From contig JBDLIU010000046.1 of NCBI GenBank assembly GCA_039714715.1, positions 1 to 21,837 of the forward strand: DNA of 21,837 bases, read 5' to 3'. Made by a program: the position numbers and the translations under genes. The notes under the pieces are model-generated. The model was not told the origin of the DNA and made no database searches. It worked only from the letters and a program-made list of their open reading frames with translations. This DNA is from S012-113 sp039714715 (lineage in GTDB: Bacteria > Bacteroidota > Bacteroidia > Cytophagales > Cyclobacteriaceae). Of this stretch, positions 1 through 7,870 are shown piece by piece. Every line of letters starts with the position of its first letter. Within the stretch, counting starts at the first letter, position 1.

Positions 1-911
1 AACACAAAGCTCTCTATTGCTACCATGCTGGTTTCCAGCTCATCTCTGGATAAGCCAAGTTCATCGGTCAAGGTGCCAATAAATACTCTTTCTTCTTCGG
101 TTACAATCTGGTCAGCCCAAATGGTAAGAATAGCAAGTTCTAAGATATATTTCTTTAACAACCACGACTGGGCAGCTGAAAGATTAATTTCATCAATTTT
201 AACCCCTTTTTTCAAATATTCTGTTGCTTCTTTTTCCATCTTTTCGGGTAAATGAGCCGATGCTAAGAATTGATTAAACAATAATCGTTCCTCTTCTTGC
301 AATGTATTATCAGCGTAAGAAGCACAGGCCATTACCTGAAGCAATAATAAATGGACTTTATCTCTTTGCTCCTGTATTTTTTGTACACTGGTTTCTTCTT
401 TTCGATTTGTCAGCCATTCTCCAAAGAAAAATACGTCAAGGAAAAGCAAGCTGTTGTTAAAGAAGCTTAACCAGAAGTTATCTGGGGTGATATCCGGTTC
501 AAGACGTTCATTGAGTAATGCTTCTACAATCTCCTCATTATTAAGCTTTTTTCCCCAGAAATTCCGATCCTTGATTTTCTTATTAGGAACTACGTTAGAG
601 TAATATTCAATAATAGATTCTGATAAATAATGAACAAATTCATCTGGATCATCAGGGATAAAATCGTCTGATGGAAAAACAGTGGTTTTTATAAATCCGT
701 CCAAAAGAACAACCTTGAGCTTATCCGGGGAAGGTAGTTCCATGAATTCAGCCGTTTTGTATTCTTTTGGTAAAACCGGATGACCATAGATTAATCCCGA
801 AGAATGTGTCGATTTGTAAATGTACTTATCCTTTTCATCACTCTTTTCTTTATCAGCTGCTGCCTGAGCACTGATAAGTCTTTTAAACCAGCCCTTTTCC
901 TCGAGGTTCAT
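1..911 (-). CDS. TerB-like domain protein, C-terminus cut by window edge
   Basis: Reading the minus strand from the ATG at 911-909 gives an open frame of 303 codons that runs off the left edge without a stop. A TAA codon lies immediately before the ATG in frame, which fixes the start. The protein starts MNLEEKGWFKRLISAQ. It has no signal peptide or membrane segment, so it is probably cytoplasmic. The last ~110 residues contain two helical stretches (LLLLQVMACASYADNTLQEEE and, later, ILTIWADQIVTEEERVF) with the acidic D-x(5)-EEE pattern of TerB-like, tellurite-resistance-type helical domains. The N-terminal ~190 residues are not recognised. Biochemical function is unknown; the TerB assignment is by eye. 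It is divergent from the small membrane gene at 1066. Confidence 0.6.
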   Translation of the reverse strand, partial: MNLEEKGWFKRLISAQAAADKEKSDEKDKYIYKSTHSSGLIYGHPVLPKEYKTAEFMELPSPDKLKVVLLDGFIKTTVFPSDDFIPDDPDEFVHYLSESIIEYYSNVVPNKKIKDRNFWGKKLNNEEIVEALLNERLEPDITPDNFWLSFFNNSLLFLDVFFFGEWLTNRKEETSVQKIQEQRDKVHLLLLQVMACASYADNTLQEEERLLFNQFLASAHLPEKMEKEATEYLKKGVKIDEINLSAAQSWLLKKYILELAILTIWADQIVTEEERVFIGTLTDELGLSRDELETSMVAIESFV

Positions 912-961
912 TTAGTGAAATTAAGATAGATTCCTTTAATCACCATAATTTTAATGGTTAA

Positions 962-985
962 TTTTTTATAAAATCTTATAAAAAA
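962..985. repeat. 10-bp perfect inverted repeat between divergent genes
   Basis: TTTTTTATAA (962-971) and TTATAAAAAA (976-985) are exact reverse complements around a 4-nt centre. They lie in the 154-bp spacer between the TerB-like gene and the small membrane gene. It could be an operator or just AT-rich symmetry. No clear TAnnTTTG promoter was found next to it. Confidence 0.35.
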
Positions 986-1065
986 TGCCTTTATTAGTAT
1001 TTGGCAGGAATTTTTGCATTTTGGTAGTTACTTGAATTTCCTGTAAAATTAGTATTTATCGCATT

Positions 1066-1212
1066 ATGAAAAGGTCAAAATTAATTTTCCTCATCTTGTC
1101 AGTTATTTTTATAATAATTATGATCCTGATAGCTATGGATTTTTCATCAAGAACCCGGTTCCCGGGAGATGGGCAACCTGTAGAGGAAGTTGATACGATA
1201 AAGAATAATTAA
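1066..1212 (+). CDS. Small single-pass membrane protein, 48 aa
   Basis: ATG at 1066, TAA at 1210-1212. It begins MKRSKLIFLILSVIF, followed by about 20 hydrophobic residues (roughly 5-24), then a polar tail rich in acidic residues (PGDGQPVEEVDTIKNN). The positively charged N-terminus, single hydrophobic helix and short hydrophilic tail fit a genuine small inner-membrane protein with the tail outside; an uncleaved or cleaved signal peptide is the alternative. It ends 16 bp before the convergent deoxynucleoside kinase stop. Family and function are not recognised. Support is compositional only, so confidence is moderate. Confidence 0.55.
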   Translation: MKRSKLIFLILSVIFIIIMILIAMDFSSRTRFPGDGQPVEEVDTIKNN

Positions 1213-1228
1213 TTGGATATCAACAAAT

Positions 1229-1852
1229 TCAACTAAACAAGCCAAACAACTCTACATCCACCTTTTCAACGATGTCGGCAAAGTCTTCTACGTTGGCTAC
1301 AAAATCAACATTATTAACATCAACAACCAATAGTTTTCCCAGCTTATAATCACCAATCCAATCTTCGTAATGTTTATTGAGGTTTTTCAGGTACTCCAGC
1401 TGAATGGCATCTTCAAAATCCCTGCCTCGTTTTTGAATCTGATCCACTAGTTTGGGCATATCTGCCCTCAGGTAAATCAAGAGGTCTGGTGGTTTTACAA
1501 ACTGGATCATCGATTCGAAAATACTCAGGTAACTCTGGTAATCACGGTCATTGATATGCCCCGAAGCATGCAGGTTGGCAGCAAAAATATAGGCGTCTTC
1601 ATAAATAGTGCGATCCTGAATTATGGTGTTCTCTGAATTCCGAATGGCATTGATTTGGTTAAATCGACTATTCAAAAAGTATATCTGCAAATGGAAAGCC
1701 CAGCGAGACATATCCTTATAAAAATCTGCCAGGTAAGGATTATTATCTACCGACTCAAACTCTGCCTGCCAACTGTACCGTTTGGCCAGCATCTCACAAA
1801 GTGTGGTCTTTCCAGACCCAATGTTTCCCGAAATAGCAATATGCATAGACAT
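1229..1852 (-). CDS. Deoxynucleoside kinase (dNK family)
   Basis: A 207-residue cytoplasmic kinase that phosphorylates deoxynucleosides for dNTP salvage. The P-loop GNIGSGKTT is at residues 9-17. The substrate-site region carries VDNNPYL (~35-41). The dNK signature D80-R81-T82 (DRTIYED) carries the catalytic-base/arginine pair, and the LID arginines are in KRGRDFE (141-147). Length and motif order match bacterial deoxyadenosine/deoxyguanosine kinases; exact nucleoside preference cannot be read. Two starts are possible, Met1 (1852) and Met3 (1846), both before the P-loop strand. A TAGTTTTG box lies only 5 nt upstream of Met1, which would make the mRNA nearly leaderless and could favour Met3. 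It is convergent with the small membrane gene. Confidence 0.9.
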   Translation of the reverse strand: MSMHIAISGNIGSGKTTLCEMLAKRYSWQAEFESVDNNPYLADFYKDMSRWAFHLQIYFLNSRFNQINAIRNSENTIIQDRTIYEDAYIFAANLHASGHINDRDYQSYLSIFESMIQFVKPPDLLIYLRADMPKLVDQIQKRGRDFEDAIQLEYLKNLNKHYEDWIGDYKLGKLLVVDVNNVDFVANVEDFADIVEKVDVELFGLFS

Positions 1853-1857
1853 GTTTT

Positions 1858-1865
1858 CAAAACTA
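1858..1865 (-). promoter_or_regulatory. Putative -7 box (TAGTTTTG) for the kinase
   Basis: On the minus strand this is TAGTTTTG, a full match to the Bacteroidota TAnnTTTG element. A TTG lies 14 nt upstream, shorter than the usual ~17-23, so the -33 element is uncertain. Expected transcription start is at or within a few bases of the ATG at 1852. Confidence 0.4.
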
Positions 1866-1962
1866 ACCCGAATAATTTACAAGATATTATTATAAAGGGA
1901 GAAGTTGTATTTTAATGATCAGATAATAGAACCAGGAGCAGAGCATAGCTCACTTCAGGTTG

Positions 1963-2081
1963 AGACAATAGACAATAGACGATAGATGATAGACGATAGA
2001 CGATAGACGATAGATGATAAATGCTAGACAATAAATGCTAGACAATGGATGACCACTGCTAACCGATAACTAATAACCGAC
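1963..2081. repeat. Degenerate 7-bp tandem repeat array (AGACRAT type), ~17 units
   Basis: From 1963 the sequence falls into unbroken 7-bp units: AGACAAT x2, AGACGAT, AGATGAT, AGACGAT x3, AGATGAT, then AAATGCT/AGACAAT twice, GGATGAC and CACTGCT. Three diverged units (AACCGAT, AACTAAT, AACCGAC) complete 119 bp in constant phase. It lies within the 284-bp gap between the kinase start and cvfB, directly upstream of the cvfB promoter. No ORF is supported here. A related array sits at 17300-17390. Confidence 0.85.
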
Positions 2082-2103
2082 CATCGGTTGACTAAATATC
2101 TTG

Positions 2104-2111
2104 TAGATTTG
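2104..2111 (+). promoter_or_regulatory. Putative -7 box (TAGATTTG) for cvfB
   Basis: TAGATTTG is a full match to TAnnTTTG, 25 nt before the ATG at 2137, predicting a ~20-nt leader. The nearest TTG (2088-2090) is 13 nt upstream, shorter than usual, so the -33 element is weak. Confidence 0.5.
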
Positions 2112-2136
2112 CAAAAGATTTATCTAAGACAAGCAA

Positions 2137-2967
2137 ATGTTAGAATCGATAGGCAAAAGGAGTGACCTTAAGGTAGTTCGAGAAAGTCCACATGGAGTAT
2201 ATCTTCAATTGGGTGAAGAGGAAGTTTTATTACCTAATAAATATGTTCCAGCCGATACAAAACCGGACGATATAATTAATGTGTTTATTTATAAAGATTC
2301 GGAAGACCGTCCTGTGGCCACAACACTTACTCCAATAGGTGAGGTTGGCGATTATGTTGCATTGGAGGTAGTAGCCACAGCTGCTTTTGGAGCCTTTCTC
2401 GAATGGGGCCTGGAAAAACAGCTACTTGTACCTAATTCTGAAATGGCCCAGAAAATGGAGGTGGGCAAGAAATATGTAGTACGTATCATGCTGGATTATA
2501 GAACAAGCAGGTTGATAGGTGTGTCGAAGATAGAAGACTTTCTTAAAGAGATAGATTTATTCGAGGAAGGGCAAAAAGTGAGCGGGTTAGTCTATAAAAA
2601 AACTGACATTGGTTATAAGGTGGTAATAGATCAAAAAGGGATTGGTCTGCTTTATCATAACCAGGTATTTAAACCATTTGAGATAGGCCAAACTGTAATA
2701 TGCTATATAGATAAGGTGCGAGATGATAACAAAATTGACCTGAAGCTAAAACCCGGAGGTGTTGATAGCATAGATGAAGATGCCCAAAGAGTACTGGATT
2801 ACCTTCAGCAAAATAATGGAGTAATACAACTTACAGATAAATCAAGCCCGGAAGATATCAAGAGTGAACTAGGCATGAGTAAAAAAGCCTTCAAGAAAGC
2901 TGTGGGCACGTTGTACAAAAACCGCCAGGTGAAGCTATTGCCGAACGAAATTAAACTTGTCGTCTGA
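2137..2967 (+). CDS. cvfB: CvfB/YitL-like S1-domain RNA-binding protein
   Basis: A 276-residue cytoplasmic protein with the layout of CvfB (conserved virulence factor B): three consecutive S1/OB-type beta-barrels (approximately 5-65, 70-135, 140-207), then a short winged-helix-like C-terminus (~212-276). Typical segments are GEVGDYVALEV and ATAAFGAFLEWG in the second barrel and EEGQKVSGLVYKK in the third. Members bind RNA and affect post-transcriptional expression; the targets here are unknown. No signal peptide. A TAGATTTG box lies 25 nt upstream of the ATG, after a 7-bp repeat array. The 3' end overlaps the convergent ArsC-like gene by 17 bp (2951-2967). Confidence 0.85.
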   Translation: MLESIGKRSDLKVVRESPHGVYLQLGEEEVLLPNKYVPADTKPDDIINVFIYKDSEDRPVATTLTPIGEVGDYVALEVVATAAFGAFLEWGLEKQLLVPNSEMAQKMEVGKKYVVRIMLDYRTSRLIGVSKIEDFLKEIDLFEEGQKVSGLVYKKTDIGYKVVIDQKGIGLLYHNQVFKPFEIGQTVICYIDKVRDDNKIDLKLKPGGVDSIDEDAQRVLDYLQQNNGVIQLTDKSSPEDIKSELGMSKKAFKKAVGTLYKNRQVKLLPNEIKLVV

Positions 2968-3364
2968 TCAGGTGCGGCATCTTTTTTTCAGGGGTATTGG
3001 TGGCAATGCCAAGTTTTAGTAAATCATTTGGGGTTTCACAATAAATAGCCTTACCTCCGGCAATGGCAATTGGGCATCTTAACAATTCAGGTGTATTCAT
3101 CAGGATATTCATCCACCCATCCATAGTATATGTGTGTCCCTGTACTTTTTTCTTATACTGAGGATGCGATTTATTAAGCAGTTGCTTAGGATTGTTACCC
3201 AGCATTTGAACAATTTCTTTCCATGTTGTTGTAGAAAGCTTGTGCTTTTTGCAATCGATCTCATTCACATTTTTAGTAAGCGAATAAGCAAGTGGCCTCA
3301 GCTTTCTACCTGTGATAGACAGCGGGTCATAGATCAATGTCAATTCATTGGGGTGTAGTTTCAT
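2951..3364 (-). CDS. ArsC/Spx-fold protein lacking the N-terminal catalytic cysteine
   Basis: 137 residues with the family hallmarks of ArsC/YffB/Spx thioredoxin-fold proteins: the LLNKSHPQYKKK segment (62-73, equivalent to the LLNtrg loop), then MDGWMNILMNTPELLRCPIAI (81-101, the conserved PxLLxRPI stretch). The N-terminal redox motif (CxxC or Cx5R in relatives) is replaced by YDPLSITGRK (12-21), with no cysteine. The only cysteines are C38, C97 and C109, and C97 occupies the position normally held by Arg in RRPI. Redox or arsenate reductase activity is therefore doubtful; a regulatory or binding role is possible. The start is the ATG at 3364. It is convergent with cvfB and overlaps its last 17 bp. 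Confidence 0.75.
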   Translation of the reverse strand: MKLHPNELTLIYDPLSITGRKLRPLAYSLTKNVNEIDCKKHKLSTTTWKEIVQMLGNNPKQLLNKSHPQYKKKVQGHTYTMDGWMNILMNTPELLRCPIAIAGGKAIYCETPNDLLKLGIATNTPEKKMPHLIRRQV

Positions 3365-3392
3365 TTTTATAGCGGTTTAAGTGAAACAACGG

Positions 3393-3409
3393 TTTACTTC
3401 GAAAGTAAA
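3393..3409. repeat. Inverted repeat TTTACTT-CGA-AAGTAAA (operator candidate)
   Basis: A 7-bp perfect inverted repeat with a 3-nt centre lies 29-45 bp upstream of the ArsC-like start, where its promoter should be. It could be an operator. The rest of the 251-bp gap 3365-3615 holds only the promoter candidate for the adhesin. Confidence 0.3.
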
Positions 3410-3554
3410 ATACAAAAATTATATGAGAATGCAAAAGAAATTGACCTGTGTGCAGATAAAATGTTTGAACATTAATAATTAATTACTATACTTATGCTTC
3501 ATAATGTGATGATTATGAAGAATTCAGGTCGTAGTTAGTAATATCTTAAAAAGC

Positions 3555-3584
3555 TTGATTGTATACAAGTATATTACTACCTTG
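3555..3584 (+). promoter_or_regulatory. Weak promoter candidate for the first adhesin operon, with palindrome
   Basis: TTG (3555-3557), a 20-nt spacer, then TACCTTG (3578-3584), an imperfect TAnnTTTG. The spacer contains the exact palindrome TTGTATACAA (3559-3568), which could be a regulator site. The ATG follows at 3616. Confidence 0.3.
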
Positions 3585-3615
3585 TTACTTGAATAGGTAA
3601 ACTGCAACTTATTTT

Positions 3616-6600
3616 ATGAGATTTATAGGCACTCTCATTGTACTAGTTATTTCTACTTGTGTGGCGCACGCACAACCGGGGAATATATTGGAGCAAGGGG
3701 ACCAGGTACTGGATCCCAACCAGGATGGTTTTATATCTTTTGACAATACTGGATTCTCTTCAGATGGCTACGATGTTGATGAATTTGAGTTAAAAATGTT
3801 TGGTATTCCCATCTTTGGTGATGGGGAAGCTCTCAATGATGTTCAGAGTGGACAACCATGTGGAGTGGTTGACCTGGCATTGGATACAGCCGGTTATGCA
3901 TTGTATGCCGGTTATGATACCAACGAAAACCTCATCTTCAGATTCAGATTGGCTGGCGACAAAAAAAGTGTGCAGTCATATTCCATCCTGATAGATACTG
4001 ACCAGCTGGTTGGAGCAGCCGATCCAAATTCAAATGCTATCAATCCCGGATTTGAAATTGAAATAACCTTAATCCAAAAGTTTGGTGTATACATCTATGC
4101 TATTGATGGTATTGATTCATGTCCAACACCTATTAGAGCTTATAATGTAGAAACCCATCAGCAAAAGGCTACTTCTTCCCAGGAAAGCTGTGATGATCCA
4201 GATATTTACATCGACTTCTATGTTCCTTTTTCCGATCTTACGGACCTGTTTGGGATAACCCCGAATACTAATGTTCGATTTGCCGGTGTGACCAATATAT
4301 CTGCTACGTGCGCCTTGGATGGTTCAATAAGTGATATCGGGGGCGTTGATGATGTGGCTTATGACGGATGCTTCTCTTGTGCTATTTTGGACCTGACTGA
4401 AAATCAATGTCCTTCTTCAGTATCTAATCTCTGTGATACTTGTGCAGGATTTCCTTTAGGAGCTACTGAAACACCGGAAATCAACCTGCCGGTATTGGTG
4501 GGGGATACCAACATTAGCGGAACATCTGAGCCTGAAGCTGAAATATATATTGCATTGTTCTCTTCGATTGGAACACTGCTGGACAGGGACACAACACAGT
4601 CTGATGAATTCGGAGACTGGATATCGAATGAATTTGTTATACCATTAAGTTATGGTGATAGTGTGGTAGTAAATGCATTACTTCCTGGTAAATGTCAGTC
4701 TGGCTTGAGTGATACAGGATTAAGTTTTGCTATTGTTTCTCCAAATCAACCCCCTCAGATAACAGGTAACACGCAAACCATATCCTACCAGGAGAACGAT
4801 CCGCCAGTTATAATTACCGATAGCCTTGTTATCAATGATGACAACGAGCTATTGACCAGTGCAACAGTAAGTATTATATCCAATTACGAAGAGGGATATG
4901 ATATTCTGGAGGCTAATCCGCCACCAGGGATCGAAGCAGTATTTACAGCTGCAGATGGTATGATTATATTTACAGGTACAGCAAGCATTGCAGATTATGA
5001 TAGTGCATTAAGTTCTGTGACATTTCATAGTTTAAGTGAAGCCCCAAGTCTTGAAATACGTACGGCATCTTACCAGGTAAATGATGGTACAAATTTGAGC
5101 CCGTCTTTTAATAAGAACATTTTAATAATTGGGAAAAATGACGCACCGGTGATCGTTATTGGTTCAACTCCTGTGGATACTATTGCTGTATCAACTGATG
5201 AAGACACCCCTTTAGTAGTGACAATTGATGCCATAGACATTGATTTGGATAGTACCTATATTGATGCATATACTATTGCTGGCTCAGATAGTTATGTGGA
5301 TGTCATAGATGGCACGAGTTTACTTTTTACTCCTGCTATTAATTATTATGGTCATGAATATATACACATTACGGTGTGCGATGATGGCACTCCAACTTTA
5401 TGTGATTCAGTAGTGGTAGATATTGATGTGCTTCCTGTGAATGATGCTCCTTTTGTTCTTGATGATGGTGTGATAACTGACTCCTTATCGTTTAAGGTAG
5501 AGCTTGGTGATTCCTTGGAGTTTTGCCTGGTAGCAGAAGATATTGAAAATCATGATTTAATTATAGAATCAATAAACATGTTATCATCAACCTCTTCTGA
5601 AGTAAACTGGCAGTCTGGTTTATGCTTCACCTATGAACCTCAACTGGGCTATGTTGGTTATGACGAGGCCGAGGTAACCATTTGCGATACAGGTGTTCCG
5701 GCAAGATGCACCATGGTTTATATTAACTTCGAAGTAATAGATACAAACAACCCACCTCAAATTACTACCTCCACACAGGACACCATATATTTTGAAATAT
5801 TTGAAAACAACAGTCTTGAGGTGTGTCTTGAAGCCATAGACCCGGATGATGATCCGCTCGACTTTGGCTCAGTAACTGATTTGCTGGGAGTAGGAGGAAA
5901 TATAGAAAGTACATACCCGTGTATTAATTATACTCCAATAGAAAATTTTGTGGGTAATGTATTAATTGAGTCATCAGTTTGTGACGATGTAATACCGGCA
6001 AAATGCGATGAAATAATCATCAGCATAGATGTGCTTCCTTTTAATAATCCTCCCGAGGTAGTTGTAGAGAATGAACCTGTTGATACCCTGCTATTCACAA
6101 CAAAAAAGAATGAGACTCTGGAATTCTGTCTGGATGTAACAGACCCTGATAATGATAATGTTACCACAACGGATGCTACTACCGTTATAGGAGAGGGCAC
6201 ATTTGTGGTTGATGGAAGTCTCTGTGTTACTTTTATCCCCGGTGTTGATGAAGTAGGTGATGTTTGGGGCACTGTTACTATTTGCGATGATGGAGATCCT
6301 TCTTCGGAATGTGTTGAGACAGTTATTGGAGTAACTGTAACACCTGTTAATATTCCTCCTTCGATTGTATTGGCTGGTGAGGATATTGATACCCTTTATT
6401 TCGAGACTGATGAGAATACCATACTGGATCTCTGTATTGATGTAGTTGATCCGGACAGTGATAGTCTTTATTTAACAAGTATTCATGAATTGCAGGGGGG
6501 CGGTTTTTATTATCCAGGAGATTCTGAATTCTGCCTGAACTTTATACCCAATGAAGATTACGTGGGTGATGTCCTTCACTTAATATCAGTTTGTGATAAT

Positions 6601-7869
6601 GGCACGCCATTAGGTTGCGACTCTGTATATGTAAATGTAACAGTCCACAATGTGAATCAACCACCTGAATTAATATTTGGTGGTGTGCCCGTAGACACAA
6701 TTCGGGTTACAACCAACGAAAATGAGGATATTGAAATTTGTGCCGTAACTTCAGATATTGATGGAGACAATGTATTTGTTAATGAAGCTGTCATAAAAAG
6801 TGGAGAGGGCAGTATTAGTTTTACAGAATCAGGCTCCGATGTATGTTTTAATTATTCACCCAACCTCGACTATTTTGGCACTACCTATGCCGGTATAACA
6901 ATCTGTGACACTGGAACACCATCGGAATGTGAAATAATAATTCTTGAAATAGATGTCTTAAATGTAAACAATGCTCCTGTTATCTACCAGAGTGGAATGG
7001 CAACGGATACAATCAGGATATCTACTCCTGGTAGATCAATGGTAACACAATGCATTGATGCTATCGATCTGGATGGTGATAGCCTGATATTAAGTTTTAC
7101 CAGTCCAGGCATTGAGAATGGAATTATTCAGGAAGGTACTTCTCCTTTATGTATTGACTATACCCCCGATAATAATTTCCTTGGATTCGACTATTTCACA
7201 GTAACTGTTTGTGATAATTATGATCCGGCATTATGTGATGAGGTAGTAGTTGAGGTTGAAGTGTACTCAACCAATCAACCACCGGTAATCAGCTTTGATG
7301 GAGTGCCGGCAGATACCGTTTCTATCAATGCTTTTGAAAAAGAGTTGATATTATTGAGTTTTTCTGTTGATGATGACCCCGGAGATCAGTTAAGTCTTGT
7401 TAATCATGGAGTGATAGATGGCCAGGGAGAACTTATGGTCTCTTTTGAGCAGCTGGCCGTCACTCTGGATTATACCCCTGATGTCCTAAGTAATGGAATA
7501 CACAAGATACAATTTAACATTTGCGACAATGGGTTGCCTGTTCTTTGTGATAGCCTGACATTATTGGTTGATGTTGATCCGCTGGCGGTTTTCCCATACG
7601 AGGCCATCTCACCTAATGATGATTCACTGAATGATTTTTGGGTTATTGATGGTATAGAGCACTATCCCGATAACATTGTGCATATATTCGATCGTTGGAA
7701 TAACCTGGTATTCGAGATAGAAGGATATAATAATTCAGACAATGTATGGAAAGGAGAAGCAAACAGGGGCTTGATAAAATCTGACCTGGATGATGGTACC
7801 TATTATTATAAACTTACGCTGGCACCGGGTGGAGATGTGCTAAGTGGTATGATAATTCTGAAACGTTGA
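3616..7869 (+). CDS. Giant T9SS type B surface adhesin, 1417 aa
   Basis: A secreted surface protein. Signal peptide 1-20 (cleavage after VAHA or HAQ). A conserved Cys-rich module at ~33-285 opens with an EF-hand-like DPNQDGFIS and ends with clustered cysteines (C252, C255, C265, C273, C276). A bacterial Ig-like domain follows (~287-375), then one cadherin-like repeat of the LxGTAxxxDYxxAL type (~376-507). Next come eight ~102-residue repeats starting near 508, 609, 711, 810, 912, 1014, 1118 and 1220, each with a CDxGxPxxC-type pair. The C-terminal ~93 residues (ISPNDDSLNDFWVIDGIEHY, IFDRWNNLVFE, DGTYYYKL, GMIILKR) are the type B T9SS sorting domain. It leads a triad with SprF-like (1-bp gap) and OmpA-family genes; in Flavobacterium SprB needs its cognate SprF. 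Ligand unknown. Confidence 0.92.
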   Translation: MRFIGTLIVLVISTCVAHAQPGNILEQGDQVLDPNQDGFISFDNTGFSSDGYDVDEFELKMFGIPIFGDGEALNDVQSGQPCGVVDLALDTAGYALYAGYDTNENLIFRFRLAGDKKSVQSYSILIDTDQLVGAADPNSNAINPGFEIEITLIQKFGVYIYAIDGIDSCPTPIRAYNVETHQQKATSSQESCDDPDIYIDFYVPFSDLTDLFGITPNTNVRFAGVTNISATCALDGSISDIGGVDDVAYDGCFSCAILDLTENQCPSSVSNLCDTCAGFPLGATETPEINLPVLVGDTNISGTSEPEAEIYIALFSSIGTLLDRDTTQSDEFGDWISNEFVIPLSYGDSVVVNALLPGKCQSGLSDTGLSFAIVSPNQPPQITGNTQTISYQENDPPVIITDSLVINDDNELLTSATVSIISNYEEGYDILEANPPPGIEAVFTAADGMIIFTGTASIADYDSALSSVTFHSLSEAPSLEIRTASYQVNDGTNLSPSFNKNILIIGKNDAPVIVIGSTPVDTIAVSTDEDTPLVVTIDAIDIDLDSTYIDAYTIAGSDSYVDVIDGTSLLFTPAINYYGHEYIHITVCDDGTPTLCDSVVVDIDVLPVNDAPFVLDDGVITDSLSFKVELGDSLEFCLVAEDIENHDLIIESINMLSSTSSEVNWQSGLCFTYEPQLGYVGYDEAEVTICDTGVPARCTMVYINFEVIDTNNPPQITTSTQDTIYFEIFENNSLEVCLEAIDPDDDPLDFGSVTDLLGVGGNIESTYPCINYTPIENFVGNVLIESSVCDDVIPAKCDEIIISIDVLPFNNPPEVVVENEPVDTLLFTTKKNETLEFCLDVTDPDNDNVTTTDATTVIGEGTFVVDGSLCVTFIPGVDEVGDVWGTVTICDDGDPSSECVETVIGVTVTPVNIPPSIVLAGEDIDTLYFETDENTILDLCIDVVDPDSDSLYLTSIHELQGGGFYYPGDSEFCLNFIPNEDYVGDVLHLISVCDNGTPLGCDSVYVNVTVHNVNQPPELIFGGVPVDTIRVTTNENEDIEICAVTSDIDGDNVFVNEAVIKSGEGSISFTESGSDVCFNYSPNLDYFGTTYAGITICDTGTPSECEIIILEIDVLNVNNAPVIYQSGMATDTIRISTPGRSMVTQCIDAIDLDGDSLILSFTSPGIENGIIQEGTSPLCIDYTPDNNFLGFDYFTVTVCDNYDPALCDEVVVEVEVYSTNQPPVISFDGVPADTVSINAFEKELILLSFSVDDDPGDQLSLVNHGVIDGQGELMVSFEQLAVTLDYTPDVLSNGIHKIQFNICDNGLPVLCDSLTLLVDVDPLAVFPYEAISPNDDSLNDFWVIDGIEHYPDNIVHIFDRWNNLVFEIEGYNNSDNVWKGEANRGLIKSDLDDGTYYYKLTLAPGGDVLSGMIILKR

Positions 7870-7870
7870 T

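Noticed and set aside
25..255. 76-aa plus-strand ORF
   Set aside because: Antisense to the TerB-like gene, which has a much longer frame with recognisable helices; low-complexity Ser/Ile composition.
1655..1915. 86-aa plus-strand ORF
   Set aside because: Antisense to the kinase P-loop and DRT region; no family features.
1963..2081. Possible CRISPR array
   Set aside because: Units are only 7 bp with no spacers and no cas genes nearby; this is a tandem repeat.
5928..6272. 114-aa minus-strand ORF
   Set aside because: Shadow of the repetitive adhesin coding sequence; Ser/Thr/Val-rich with no domain.
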